A stretch of 64,000 nucleotides of DNA from Nocardia colli (GCF_008704205.1 NZ_VXLC01000047.1:1-64000); one strand, 5' to 3'; shown: positions 53,471 through 63,043, numbered from the stretch's first letter. The notes: generated by a model from the letters alone, not told the origin. Numbers and translations are program-made.

Positions 53471-53959
53471 GTGAACATCTCGACGATCGACCTCCGGCTG
53501 TTGACCGCCGACGAGTGGGAAGTGTTCCGGCGGGTCCGGTTGCGGGCGCTGGCCGACTCCCCGCAGTTCTTCGGGTCGACGCTGGCCGAGGCGCAGGCGC
53601 GCACCGAGGCGGATTGGCGGGCGGCGCTGGTCGATCGGGCGCAGTTCGTGGCCAGCGCCGACGGGGTCGAGCTCGGCACGGTTGCGGGTATGCCGGATTT
53701 CAAACATGATGGCGTGCACTTGATTTCGATGTGGGTTGCGCCGGAGGCGCGTGGCACCGGGGTTGCGGACATGCTCGTCCGCGCGGTTCTCGACTGGGCC
53801 GGCGCGGGCGGGCACAAGGTGGTGCGGCTGGAGTTCGCCGACGGGAACACCGTGGCCGAACGGCTTTATCTGCGGCACGGATTCGTGCGCACCGGGGTGA
53901 GCGGGTTCGTCCGGCCGGGCGAACCGCAGATCGAATACGAGATGGTGCGCAACCTGTAG
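53471..53959 (+). CDS. GNAT-family N-acetyltransferase
   Basis: A 162-residue acetyltransferase starting with GTG. The acetyl-CoA-binding motif A is seen in LISMWVAPEARGTGVADMLV, and the C-terminal beta-bulge in RLEFADGNTVAERLYLRHGF. It transfers acetyl from CoA to an amine; the substrate is unknown. Confidence 0.92.
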   Translation: MNISTIDLRLLTADEWEVFRRVRLRALADSPQFFGSTLAEAQARTEADWRAALVDRAQFVASADGVELGTVAGMPDFKHDGVHLISMWVAPEARGTGVADMLVRAVLDWAGAGGHKVVRLEFADGNTVAERLYLRHGFVRTGVSGFVRPGEPQIEYEMVRNL

Positions 53960-54019
53960 CGCGTCGAGTTTGCTTGCGCGGCACCCGGGTATCCGCTCCC
54001 CGATCGGGAGGTAACGGGC

Positions 54020-55063
54020 ATGCCGAAGCAGGCCGCGGCGCGGCGCGTGCACCGCTTGGTCGATTGGTCGAAGGGGCCGTCGGTGCTGCGCTGGCGCTCC
54101 TGGTGGGGCGTGCTGCGGCGGACCGTGACAGAGTTCCTGGACGACAACCTCATGGATTGGGCTGCGGCACTTACCTATTACAGCGTGCTGTCGATCTTCC
54201 CCGGCCTCATCGTGCTCACTGCGATTCTGGGGGCGCTCGGAACGTCTGCCACCCAGTCGCTGGTCGACACCATCCGGGAGATCGGACCCGGCAGTGGCAC
54301 AGCGTTTCTCGTCGACGCGATCAACCAACTGCACGATTCGCCGCAACTGTCCGGTCCGTTCGCGATCATCGGCCTCGGCACCGCGTTGTGGACCGCCTCG
54401 GGTTACATCGGCGCATTCATGCGGGCCGCCAACGCTATCTACGACATCGAAGAGGGACGGCCGATCTGGAAGACGGTCCCGGTGCGCGTCGGCCTGACCG
54501 CGACGATGGTGGTGCTACTTGCGTTGTGCGCCATCGGTGTTGTGGCCACGGGTTCGATCGCCGAACGGCTCGGCCGGTGGATCGGTGTCGGGTCGGCCGG
54601 AGTGATGGTGTGGGACATCGCGAAATGGCCGGTGCTCGCGGTGCTGGTCAGTTTGGCGTTCGCGCTGCTGTATTGGGCCGCGCCCAACGCGCAGCAACCC
54701 GGCTTCCGCTGGATGAGTCCCGGCAGCGTGCTCGCCGTGCTGCTGTGGATCGCCGCGTCCGCCGGATTCGCCGTCTACGTCGCCAATTTCGGCTCCTACA
54801 ACAAGGTTTACGGATCCCTCGGCGGCGTCGCCGTCTTCCTGGTGTGGCTGTGGCTCTCCAACGTCGCCGTCCTGCTCGGCGCCGAATTCGACGCCGAACT
54901 CGCCCGCGGCCGGCGCATCGAGCAAGGTTGGCCGGCCGACGAGGAACCGTTCCTGCCGCCCCGCGACACCCGCTCGATGTCCGATGAGGAAGCCGAAAAG
55001 CACAGCGGCGCTGAAGACGTCGTGCCATCGGTGGACGACTCCACAGCAGACAGGAGGAAATGA
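54020..55063 (+). CDS. YihY/virulence factor BrkB-family membrane protein
   Basis: A 347-residue protein with GGGAGG before its ATG. Six hydrophobic segments follow a basic N-terminus: MDWAAALTYYSVLSIFPGLI, FAIIGLGTALWTASGYIGAF, LTATMVVLLALCAIGVVATG, VLAVLVSLAFALLYWAAP, SVLAVLLWIAASAGFAVYVA and VAVFLVWLWLSNVAVLLGAE. This is the BrkB/YihY pattern. The C-terminal 60 residues are acidic and soluble. It is translationally coupled to the helical protein that follows. Confidence 0.92.
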   Translation: MPKQAAARRVHRLVDWSKGPSVLRWRSWWGVLRRTVTEFLDDNLMDWAAALTYYSVLSIFPGLIVLTAILGALGTSATQSLVDTIREIGPGSGTAFLVDAINQLHDSPQLSGPFAIIGLGTALWTASGYIGAFMRAANAIYDIEEGRPIWKTVPVRVGLTATMVVLLALCAIGVVATGSIAERLGRWIGVGSAGVMVWDIAKWPVLAVLVSLAFALLYWAAPNAQQPGFRWMSPGSVLAVLLWIAASAGFAVYVANFGSYNKVYGSLGGVAVFLVWLWLSNVAVLLGAEFDAELARGRRIEQGWPADEEPFLPPRDTRSMSDEEAEKHSGAEDVVPSVDDSTADRRK

Positions 55064-55527
55064 TGAGTCACACAGACCGTCCCGAGCGCGACAGATTCAA
55101 CGAGGTAGCCGACGCCGCCCGGGAGAGGGCGGCCGAGGCCGAACATCGCGCGGAGGAGAAGACCGCGGAAATGCGCCGGATCGCTGAGGAGAAGGCGGTC
55201 GAGGTCGTGCACCGGGCCGAAGCGAAAGCCGCGGAAGAATCGCGCAACCCGGCAGCGGGGAACACCGAGGCGCAGCACGCGGACGACGAAAAGGCCACAG
55301 CTGCAAGGGAAAAAGCCGCCGAATCTATCCGACAAGCCGTCGAACGAACCGACGAGGCGACAGCGAATGCCCGCGCCGCCACCGAACGCCTCGGTGCGGT
55401 CACACCCGAACCCGTTGCGGGACAACAGCGCTCACTACTCGCTGCAGCACGCCGCCAACCAGCACCCACTGCCGCGCTCGCCGCGCTGGGCGTGCTCGTA
55501 CTCTGGCGACTGCTGCGTCGCCGCTGA
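55060..55527 (+). CDS. charged helical protein with C-terminal membrane anchor
   Basis: 155 residues (start ATG 55060, or 55063). Residues 15-130 are an Ala/Glu/Arg/Lys-rich helix with repeats such as AEAEHRAEEKTAEMRRIAEE, followed near the end by TAALAALGVLVLWRLLRRR, a tail anchor. The stop of the BrkB gene overlaps its start, so the two products probably act together at the membrane. Family not recognised; composition resembles apolipoprotein- or DUF3618-type stress proteins. Confidence 0.7.
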   Translation: MMSHTDRPERDRFNEVADAARERAAEAEHRAEEKTAEMRRIAEEKAVEVVHRAEAKAAEESRNPAAGNTEAQHADDEKATAAREKAAESIRQAVERTDEATANARAATERLGAVTPEPVAGQQRSLLAAARRQPAPTAALAALGVLVLWRLLRRR

Positions 55528-55773
55528 CGACGTGCCAGCTGATGGTCTCGGGTTATTCCGGGGACGCTCCGGCGGTGGGCGGTTCGCCCTGTGGTGGTTG
55601 CTGCAACGCCGCTGACAACCGTCAGCTGACGGCCGCACGCAGTTTCTGCGGACGTATCAGGCACGGGCCAAAGGTCGTTGACCTGACTTGACGCACCGAA
55701 CGTCCTCCTGACGAATGCTGCAACATCAATCAAGAGGACGGTTCGTGCATCAAATGCGGCTTGGACCCGGGCG
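55528..55773. other. short intergenic region with inverted repeat
   Basis: Contains GAACGTCCTC near 55698 and GAGGACGGTTC near 55733, facing each other about 26 bases apart, and near-direct repeats of GCCGCTGAC...CAGCTGA(T/C)GG at about 55525 and 55609. No gene is seen. Confidence 0.4.
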
Positions 55774-56571
55774 CTACCTGCCTGCGGCGAGCTGACGGTT
55801 GAACCATGTGGTGAGCTCGGCGTCTGCTGCGCGGGCCTGAGGTGACTGTGGTGCGGGTTCGAGGCCGGGCTCGTCGGCGAGGGGGTGTGCCAGTCCGGGG
55901 ATGGTCAGCAGTTCGGCACCGTCGCCTACGGCGGTGACGAGGTCGGCCGCGTCGGTGCGCAGTGCGGGGTGATCCAGTTCGCCGCTGATGACCAGCAAGG
56001 GTGCGCGGCCGGTTATCGCGCCGGCCTTGGCGACGAAGTCCAGGTTGTCGACTGCCTGCTCGGACTCGGCGTCGTACGGGTACGGGCCGGGGAACATGTC
56101 GACGACCGAGCGCATGCGGACGGCGGCGTTCAGGATGGCGGCGGCGAAGATCGGGGTGTCGGTCTCGGCGAGGACGCGCAGGGCCACCGCGCCGCCGAGT
56201 GAGGCGCCGAGTATGCCGATCGGGCCGTCGGCTACCGGCAACTGTTCACGAACAGATGCCAGGGCGGCCGGGAATTCCTCGGTCGCCTGCCGGACGAACG
56301 GGGCCAAGTACAGCATCAGCGGGTCCTTGGTGAACAGCTCCACAATGGCGTCCGTGGAACCGTTGACCATGCGCGCCCCGCACATCGGCATGCCGAGATG
56401 CACCCGCCACGCGGGCACATCGTGCATCGGCAGCGCGGCGGCGAACGCGGCGTCCGTGCGCGGCGCGTCCAGCATGTGCCAGGTGACGATCAACGGCGCG
56501 GGTCCGTCGCCCGCCGGTGGCAGTGCGGTGAACGGAACGCCGGCTGCGGTGCCTGTGATCGGTGACTGCAT
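55774..56571 (-). CDS. alpha/beta hydrolase
   Basis: 265 residues. TVIV-type strand PLIVTWHMLDAPR, nucleophile elbow GILGASLGGAVAL (Ser near 143), acid in LVISGELDHPALR and His in IPGLAHPLADEP. A dienelactone-hydrolase- or esterase-like enzyme. The substrate is unknown. It lies downstream of, and on the same strand as, the Hip1-like gene. Confidence 0.88.
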   Translation of the reverse strand: MQSPITGTAAGVPFTALPPAGDGPAPLIVTWHMLDAPRTDAAFAAALPMHDVPAWRVHLGMPMCGARMVNGSTDAIVELFTKDPLMLYLAPFVRQATEEFPAALASVREQLPVADGPIGILGASLGGAVALRVLAETDTPIFAAAILNAAVRMRSVVDMFPGPYPYDAESEQAVDNLDFVAKAGAITGRAPLLVISGELDHPALRTDAADLVTAVGDGAELLTIPGLAHPLADEPGLEPAPQSPQARAADAELTTWFNRQLAAGR

Positions 56572-56661
56572 GCGCTAACCGTAGGTGTGCGACGACGTTC
56601 CGGGAATCTGTTGCGCTATCAGCGAAATCATCGCTGTTCGGCTGGCGGATTCCGGTGCGCG

Positions 56662-58179
56662 TCAGCCCGCCGCGACGCAGCGCAGATCTGGTGCGGGCGG
56701 GGTCAGATCGGCCAGATACCGCAGCACCGGTTCGTCGACACAGGCAACACCCTGGCCGACCACCCCGTGCTGCACGCCCTCGTAGGTGATCAGCGAGGCG
56801 TGCAGGTCGCGGGCCAGGTTCATCCCGCCCTGATGCGGCGTGGCGGGATCGCCGGTGGTGGACACGACGACCACCGGCGGCAAACCGGGCACGTTGAGCG
56901 TGTGCGGTTGGGACACGGTGGGCAGCGGCCAGAAGGCGCACACGTCCAGCGGCGCCTGACCGGTCGCCCGGCCGTCGTCGAATGCCGGTGCGGCAGCACG
57001 GGTTCGGCGGTCGAGATCGGCCGCGGCTGCTCGATCGGTCACCCGGGTCTCTTCACCGCAGAGCACGGCGGTCTGCACATCCCGTTCGACCACCTCGGGT
57101 GAGGCGATGATGTCGGCGATGCTCAGCAGGGTGTCGCCGTGCCCCTGGGTCAGTTCGGTGAGGCCCTGGGTGATGCCCGGCCAGAGGAGCGGACTGTACA
57201 GCGAATTGATGATCGCGCTCAGCGCGTCGTTGTAGCCGAGTCCGCGTTGGTCGGCGGTGGTGGCGGGGTGATCGATCAGCGGATCGATCAGCGCCCGGAA
57301 CGCGGTCCGCGCCTGCGCGGGATCGGCGCCGAGCGGACAGCCCGGCGCGGCAGCACAACTGGCGGCGTACGCCTCGAAGGCGTGTTGGAATCCGGTCGAC
57401 ATGCCGATCGGGTCGATCATGTTGGCCGCCGGGTCGACGCCGCCGTCGAGCACCATCGCGCGAATGCGATCCGGGAACAGTTCGGCGATGGTCGAGCCGA
57501 GTCGCGTGCCGTAGGACCCGCCGAGGTAGTTCAACTTCTGGTCCCCGAGTGCCGCCCGGATGACATCGAAATCCCTTGCGACATCGGCGGTTCCGACATG
57601 GCCGAGCACTTCGAGGCCGGTGCGGTCGACACATTTGGCGACGTAGTCGCGGTTTTCCTGTTCGGTCTGTGCGATGCCGGCGGGGGACATGTCGATGTCG
57701 AGGTCGTTGCGTTCGGCCTGGAACTCCTGCTTCGTCAAGCAGGTCACCTTCGGTGTGGACGCGCCCAGTCCGCGTACATCGATGCCGACCAGGTCGAAGC
57801 GTTGCGCGATCGGCGTTTTCGCCAAGTAGGCGGCGAACGCCAGACCCGGGGATCCCGGGCCGCCGGGATTCGTGAGCAGCGAGCCGACCCGGTCACCACC
57901 GGCCGGACGTCGTGAGATGGCGATCTGTGCGGTAGCGCCATCGGGCTTGGCGTAGTCCAACGGCACTTGCACCCGGGTGCACTGGAACCCCGCCTCGGCG
58001 ATCTCGCCGCCACCCGGAAGGTCCGCGCACGAACTCCACTGCAAAGACTGCCGATAGAACTTGTCCAGCCCGGCATCCGGCTTGTCGTCTGATCCCGCGC
58101 AAGCCGTGCCGACCAGCACCACCGATGTGACGGCGGCGATCCGCAGCACACCGACAACCCACGCCAATTGCTCGCGCAT
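56662..58179 (-). CDS. Hip1/CaeA-like exported serine hydrolase, putative lipoprotein
   Basis: About 505 residues from ATG 58179 (the frame reaches 58194). The N-terminal signal ends in VLVGTACAGSD with a possible lipidated Cys27. The alpha/beta-hydrolase core has the oxyanion segment NPGGPGSPG, nucleophile Ser222 in LGGSYGTRLG, the acid in STTGDPATPH and the His in GVQHGVVG; a TAP-like C-terminal domain includes LCGEETRV. M. tuberculosis Rv2223c and Rv2224c (Hip1), cell-envelope proteases affecting immune evasion, have this architecture and genomic position. Confidence 0.9.
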   Translation of the reverse strand: MREQLAWVVGVLRIAAVTSVVLVGTACAGSDDKPDAGLDKFYRQSLQWSSCADLPGGGEIAEAGFQCTRVQVPLDYAKPDGATAQIAISRRPAGGDRVGSLLTNPGGPGSPGLAFAAYLAKTPIAQRFDLVGIDVRGLGASTPKVTCLTKQEFQAERNDLDIDMSPAGIAQTEQENRDYVAKCVDRTGLEVLGHVGTADVARDFDVIRAALGDQKLNYLGGSYGTRLGSTIAELFPDRIRAMVLDGGVDPAANMIDPIGMSTGFQHAFEAYAASCAAAPGCPLGADPAQARTAFRALIDPLIDHPATTADQRGLGYNDALSAIINSLYSPLLWPGITQGLTELTQGHGDTLLSIADIIASPEVVERDVQTAVLCGEETRVTDRAAAADLDRRTRAAAPAFDDGRATGQAPLDVCAFWPLPTVSQPHTLNVPGLPPVVVVSTTGDPATPHQGGMNLARDLHASLITYEGVQHGVVGQGVACVDEPVLRYLADLTPPAPDLRCVAAG

Positions 58180-58237
58180 ACCCACCCCCATCACGAACGC
58201 TATCGACTTATATCCTGCCGCAGCCCGGCTGCACGGT

Positions 58238-58810
58238 CTACTGAGCCGGGGTTCGGGAGAGCGCGTTGTCCAGCTTGGCCAGGAACCGTGGGAAGTGGGG
58301 GTCGGAGTCGGGGAGGGCGAATTTGTCTATGTCCCACCAGTGTTCGGTGCTGAATTCGCGGGAGTCGAGGGTGTAGGGGTGGGTTCGGGCCCCTCGGATG
58401 AGGTACCAGAGGCTGACGTCTTCGTGGCTGTCGGTGCCGTTGGTGGTGGTGACGGTGAGGAAGAAGGGGTCGGGGCCGGTGACGGTGAAATCGGGATGGA
58501 TGCCGATTTCCTCGGTCGCCTCGCGACGAGCCGCTTCGAGCGGGTGTTCGCCGGGGTCGACGTGGCCGCCCGTCGGTAGCCACAGTCCGGCGAGGCGGTG
58601 GTGCCCGAGGAGTACTGCCCGGGCGTCCGGGTCCACGAGCACGACATAGGAAACCAGATGGCGTGGCGGCGTTGCCGGTTTGACGCGGCGGTACACGTCA
58701 TCGGTGGATGCCAGCCAGGCCAGGGTCTCGTCGAGGTGGTCCTGTTCGAGGGCGTCGAAGGGGTCGATGCCACTCACGATCTCGGCGACGACGGCAGTCG
58801 CGGGGTTCAT
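58238..58810 (-). CDS. Nudix hydrolase
   Basis: 190 residues from ATG 58810. The Nudix box GGHVDPGEHPLEAARREATE continuing into EIGI fits GX5EX7REUXEEXGU. The N-terminal 50 residues are helical. It hydrolyses a nucleoside-diphosphate-linked substrate that cannot be told from the sequence. Confidence 0.92.
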   Translation of the reverse strand: MNPATAVVAEIVSGIDPFDALEQDHLDETLAWLASTDDVYRRVKPATPPRHLVSYVVLVDPDARAVLLGHHRLAGLWLPTGGHVDPGEHPLEAARREATEEIGIHPDFTVTGPDPFFLTVTTTNGTDSHEDVSLWYLIRGARTHPYTLDSREFSTEHWWDIDKFALPDSDPHFPRFLAKLDNALSRTPAQ

Positions 58811-58974
58811 AGCAGGGGACTGTAGCGGTGGGTGCCGACAAGTATTTCTCGCGCGCACCGCCCGTGCCGACGCGCACGAAATCGCTGGCCATATCGGCGG
58901 CTGCTGAGAAATCGTCCGCTGTCCGCTGTCCGCGCCCATGTCCGTGGACTCGACCTGGACTACGGTGGCAGTCC

Positions 58975-59259
58975 TCAGTCGAGGACGACCGCGCGAAGCC
59001 GGGTCGTATACATCCCCGCACGATCGAGAGCATCGACGGCGGCATCGAGTTCGATCGTGGCCTCCTCGAACACTTCTCGGGCGCCGGCCACACAATAGGC
59101 AGGCGTGGTGAGAGCCCCGATACCTTCGGTGTCGATGAGCAGCCCCGAAGTCTGAAGCGCCCCGTATCCCTCCGCCAGTTCACTCACCCCACGCCGCAGT
59201 TCGCGCAGTTGATCGAGCAGATGGGCTCGCCGAGCTTCCAGGATCAGTGGATCGATCAT
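58975..59259 (-). CDS. small helical hypothetical protein (94 aa)
   Basis: The ATG at 59259 stands after AGGAG with five bases between. The sequence is helical and charged (ILEARRAHLLDQLRELRRGV, then EVFEEATIELDAAVDALDRA). Family not recognised. Confidence 0.65.
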   Translation of the reverse strand: MIDPLILEARRAHLLDQLRELRRGVSELAEGYGALQTSGLLIDTEGIGALTTPAYCVAGAREVFEEATIELDAAVDALDRAGMYTTRLRAVVLD

Positions 59260-59372
59260 CGCGGCTCCTAGATTCCGGAGGTGTCCTCGACAATCTACGT
59301 CCGCCGACATCACCTTGCCGCACACCCACTCTGGAGCGGCACATGGCCGTGGGTCTGCTGCCGGAGTGAGAC

Positions 59373-59440
59373 CCGCACACCCTCTGCGTAAACCGCACAT
59401 CCTTCGAACAGGGTGTGCGGCTTACGCAAAGGGTGTGCGG
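59373..59440. terminator. long CCGCACACC-type hairpin near the end of the membrane-protein gene
   Basis: The left arm (CCGCACACCC, CTGCGTAAACC, GCACATCCT) pairs almost throughout with the right arm (AGGGTGTGCGG, CTTACGCAAAG, GGTGTGCGG), forming a stem of about 31 bp with a six-base loop. It ends two bases before the stop of the minus-strand membrane-protein gene and is the third member of the hairpin family seen at 40.0-40.3 kb. Confidence 0.65.
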
Positions 59441-59441
59441 C

Positions 59442-60146
59442 TCAGGCGGTGACGAGCTGGTGATCAGGTTGCAGGCGGAGGAAGGTGATGCCGTAGGTGA
59501 CGATCCAGACCACCCACAACAGCCAGCTGACCAGGCTGATCGAGGCGAGTGGGTTCGCGTGGTCGATGATCATTGGAGTGATGGTGGCGGCGATGAATTG
59601 GCCTGCGGCCGCGACCAACCCGAGGCTGGCGTGCCAGCGACGGATGAGGCCGGTACGGATGCCGCCGAGGGACAGTCCCACCAGGGCCACGGTGAGAAAA
59701 GTGCCGTTGAGCGAGAACAGGGCGTTGTGGAAGGCCCAGAGTCCGGCGGTGCCCGCGGGCGTGTGGTCGGATGTGGCGGTGAGGGCCAGGCGGACAGCGC
59801 CGACCCCGACGAAGGTGGCAGTTTGCAAGAGCAGGCCGGCGAATCCGACCAGTGACCAGGCCGAGCCTTCGGTGCGCTCGCGCGGCCAGATCACGGCGAC
59901 CGCGGCGGCGCCGAACACGAGCGCACAGATCCAGGCGACCGGCATGAATGCGGAGGCGAATCCGGCGGGACCGGAGTTCGCGGTGAAGAAGGCGTCGGCC
60001 TCCTCGACGTCGGCGCCGACCGCGGGCATGCCCGCCGGTGCCAGGATCAGATTCGCGCCGACGATGGCGACCGCGAAACCGAGGGCGGCAAGACCGCCGA
60101 TACGGGGGAACGACCAGGCGATTACCCGCTCTGTCTTATCTGTCAT
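59442..60146 (-). CDS. polytopic membrane protein (234 aa)
   Basis: Six transmembrane segments, for example GLAALGFAVAIVGANLILA, VAWICALVFGAAAVAVI, LVGFAGLLLQTATFVGVGAV, TFLTVALVGLSLGGI and WLLWVVWIVTYGITFL. Resembles actinobacterial multi-pass proteins of the DUF4386 kind; this is a guess. Divergent from a TetR gene with a palindrome at the start codon, so probably TetR-controlled. Confidence 0.8.
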   Translation of the reverse strand: MTDKTERVIAWSFPRIGGLAALGFAVAIVGANLILAPAGMPAVGADVEEADAFFTANSGPAGFASAFMPVAWICALVFGAAAVAVIWPRERTEGSAWSLVGFAGLLLQTATFVGVGAVRLALTATSDHTPAGTAGLWAFHNALFSLNGTFLTVALVGLSLGGIRTGLIRRWHASLGLVAAAGQFIAATITPMIIDHANPLASISLVSWLLWVVWIVTYGITFLRLQPDHQLVTA

Positions 60147-60158
60147 ATATTGAATATA
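60146..60158. promoter_or_regulatory. operator-like palindrome between membrane protein and TetR genes
   Basis: TATATT-G-AATATA is a perfect 13-bp palindrome in the 40-bp divergent gap, sharing its first base with the ATG of the membrane-protein gene. CTTAT and ATAAG extend it imperfectly. It is AT-rich against a GC-rich background. Confidence 0.5.
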
Positions 60159-60186
60159 AGTAGCGAAAACCGAAAGGGGAACCCCT

Positions 60187-60819
60187 GTGACCGAGGAACC
60201 GGCCCGTCGCCGCTACGACTCGCTGCGCCGCACCGCTCAGGCGCAGCAGACCAGCGCCGACATCGCCCGCGCCGCGCGTACCTTGTTCGTCGCGAAAGGG
60301 TGGGCCGCGACCACCGTGCGCGACGTGGCCCGCGAAGCCGGCGTCTCCGTCCCGACTATTTACGCGGCCTACGGCAACAAGAACGGACTGACCTGGGCGC
60401 TGGCCGACTCCGCCGACTTGTCCGCCGACGTCTCCCAGCTACTTGCCGAACTCGAAACCGCCCCCGAGCCACCCCGGCAACTCGCCGCGATGATCGCCTA
60501 CGACCGCCGCCTGTTCGAACGCGCCGGCGAGGTGATCGTCCTGCTGCGCGAGGCCGGCCGCACGGAACCCGAACTGGCACAGGCCTACCGCGACGCGCGA
60601 AACCGCGCCGACGACGCCCACCGCCAGGTGCTCGAGGCCTGGCCGCCCCACACCTTCCGCCCCGGCGTCGACCTGGAATCCGCCCTCGACATCTACGCCG
60701 CCCTCTGCAACATCGACGTGTACACCGAACTCACCGTCGAACGCGGCTGGTCCCCGGATCGCGTCGAAAAGTGGTGGAGGAGTGCAGTCACTCGCGAACT
60801 CCTCGCCGAATCACGGTGA
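60187..60819 (+). CDS. TetR-family transcriptional regulator
   Basis: 210 residues starting with GTG. The helix-turn-helix spans about residues 20-65 (IARAARTLFVAKGWAATTVR, then DVAREAGVSVPTIYAAYGNK). It is divergent from the membrane-protein gene and likely represses it and itself through the palindrome between them. Confidence 0.9.
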   Translation: MTEEPARRRYDSLRRTAQAQQTSADIARAARTLFVAKGWAATTVRDVAREAGVSVPTIYAAYGNKNGLTWALADSADLSADVSQLLAELETAPEPPRQLAAMIAYDRRLFERAGEVIVLLREAGRTEPELAQAYRDARNRADDAHRQVLEAWPPHTFRPGVDLESALDIYAALCNIDVYTELTVERGWSPDRVEKWWRSAVTRELLAESR

Positions 60820-60923
60820 GCGGATGGCCCTTTCGCCGACTACCGGCCGAGACCCGCACTCTCGCAGGGCAGTCGCGTCACCTACCGGAGGTCAATGACG
60901 TTCGACCTGGGTGGGCGGAACAT

Positions 60924-61811
60924 CTACGGGCGCAGGATGGAGACCAGGAATTCGGTTTGGTCCCAGACGGCTTTTTCGAAGACGTCGTCGAAGTAGATGT
61001 CGAAATGGCCTGCTTGGTAACGCTTTACGACGGCGTGCTTGGTGCGTTCGGCGGCGCGTAGGGCGGACTTGATGGGGGTGATGGAGTCGTTGTCGCATAG
61101 TGCGTAGAGGACGGGCATTTTGAGGGACTTGGCTCGTTTGCCGGGGGAGTCGAACAGGGCCGAGAAGGCAATGCGGGCAGCCACCTTCGGCTTGTAGTGC
61201 TCGCTTTCCTCGGCCAGCCTGCCGTTGCCTTCGGGCACGTCGGCGGCGCTCATCAGGGCGGCGGAGCGCTTGCGTCCGGCCAGCCGGATGCCGACGTGCT
61301 TGCGCCGCAGCGGGCCGATGAGCAGGTCGGTGGCGGCGATGGCGGTCACCTTGGTCATGCTGATCGGCCCCTTGGCCATCGCGCAGGACCAGCCGCTGGT
61401 GAACGGCACCTGCGCGACCACCGCGGCCAGGTAGTCGTCGTGCGGGGCGACGGCGAGCACGTGCCCGCCGCTGAACGAGGTGCCCCACAACGCGATCCGG
61501 GTCGCGTCGATGCCGCGGATGGTGCGCGCGTAGGCGATGGCGGACTGCCAGTCCTCGCGCTGGCGCCCGATCCGGATCACCTGCCGCGGCTCACCCTGGC
61601 TCGCGCCGAAATGCCGGTAGTCGAACACCAGGACCGCCATGCCGGCGGCGGCGAAGCGCCGTGCGTACCGGTCGAGCCCCATCTCCCGATTCGCCCCTAG
61701 GCCGTGCCCCAGGATGACGAGCGGGCGGGGCTTGGGCGCACCATCCGGACGGTAGAGCCAGGCGGCGCACTGCTCGCTTCCGGAGGGGAAGCCGACCTCG
61801 ACACGTTCCAT
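60924..61811 (-). CDS. alpha/beta hydrolase
   Basis: 295 residues from ATG 61811. LVILGHGLGANREMGLDRYA holds the oxyanion motif, GTSFSGGHVLAV the nucleophile serine, a DNDSITPI segment the acid and YQAGHFDIYFDD the histidine. It belongs to the X-Pro dipeptidyl-peptidase/acetyl-xylan-esterase-like group common in actinomycetes. Divergent from rnpB. Substrate unknown. Confidence 0.9.
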   Translation of the reverse strand: MERVEVGFPSGSEQCAAWLYRPDGAPKPRPLVILGHGLGANREMGLDRYARRFAAAGMAVLVFDYRHFGASQGEPRQVIRIGRQREDWQSAIAYARTIRGIDATRIALWGTSFSGGHVLAVAPHDDYLAAVVAQVPFTSGWSCAMAKGPISMTKVTAIAATDLLIGPLRRKHVGIRLAGRKRSAALMSAADVPEGNGRLAEESEHYKPKVAARIAFSALFDSPGKRAKSLKMPVLYALCDNDSITPIKSALRAAERTKHAVVKRYQAGHFDIYFDDVFEKAVWDQTEFLVSILRP

Positions 61812-61870
61812 GGATCCCAACCGTACTGTGTTGACGGGGGTCGCACCCTGGTGGCGTGGATGGTGACCAG

Positions 61871-61876
61871 TACTCT
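61871..61876 (+). promoter_or_regulatory. candidate -10 box of rnpB
   Basis: TACTCT lies six bases before the 5' end expected for RNase P RNA. The region 17 bases further upstream (TGGTGG) is a poor -35; a TTGACG at 61831 is too far away to pair with it. Low certainty. Confidence 0.3.
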
Positions 61877-61881
61877 GGTAC

Positions 61882-62303
<422 letters not shown>

Positions 62304-62483
62304 CGCCGGGGCTCTCCCGGCGAACTCCGGGTTAACGGCTGAGATCCACTCTGTGGCCAAATGATTGGGACAACCGGGACGCATCGGATACCAGTACATT
62401 GTCGGTCGAGGTTTTGTGCGGTGTGCCCGATTCGGGGCTGCCGCGGGATCGACTGCTAGGAGATCGTCATCAACGTTCACACC

Positions 62484-62927
62484 ATGCTGCGTCGCGCGGG
62501 GGTCCTCGCGGCGGCGGCTGCTCTGGCCACCGTTGCCTGCGCCGGGATGGCCGGCGCGGAGCCGACCCCCACCACCCCGCCGAAGCCCCCGACGACCAAC
62601 GTCGACATCACCGGCGCCGAATTGAGCGGCGGTGGCGTGGAGGTGTCGGTGGCCTACAAGTGCGAGGCGCCCGGCAAGACGGTGACATTGCAGGTGTTCG
62701 TCCGGAGCACGGGAGAGGGCGCGCAGCAGACGATCGGTGCGACGACCAAGGCGACGTGCAACACCGAACGCCAGACCGTGTCCGTCACCGCCGGCAAGAT
62801 CCCGGATGCCGAGCCGTTCACTCCCGCGGCGGGCGAAACCGTCAGGGTGTTCAGCACTTTGGTGTCGGGCGACAATCAGCAGAGCTTGGAGAGTGGCACC
62901 GCGGTCAAGCGGCTGACGCTGAAATAA
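62484..62927 (+). CDS. small secreted protein, family A copy 2 (147 aa)
   Basis: Signal peptide residues 1-25 (VLAAAAALATVACAGMAGA). A short Pro/Thr linker (PTPTTPPKPPTTN) precedes a domain with the same cysteine pair and order as the protein at 36.4 kb: VSVAYKCEAPG, then ATTKATCNTERQTVSV and ETVRVFSTLVSG. An AGGAG lies about 20 bases upstream of the ATG, so the exact start is uncertain. Function unknown. Confidence 0.8.
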   Translation: MLRRAGVLAAAAALATVACAGMAGAEPTPTTPPKPPTTNVDITGAELSGGGVEVSVAYKCEAPGKTVTLQVFVRSTGEGAQQTIGATTKATCNTERQTVSVTAGKIPDAEPFTPAAGETVRVFSTLVSGDNQQSLESGTAVKRLTLK

Positions 62928-63043
62928 TGGCAGTCTGATCTTCTGCCGCAACCGGTTCCGCGGTGCCATCATGGAGGTAGCCGCGGGGCCGGAGCGCCCA
63001 GGCGCCCGCCTCTGCTGCACCCGGGCGCGCTTGGGGGCCAGGC

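Noticed and set aside
60150-61061. 303-residue plus-strand frame over the TetR gene
   Set aside because: A +1 shadow of the TetR gene at 60187, whose helix-turn-helix is clear in the other frame.
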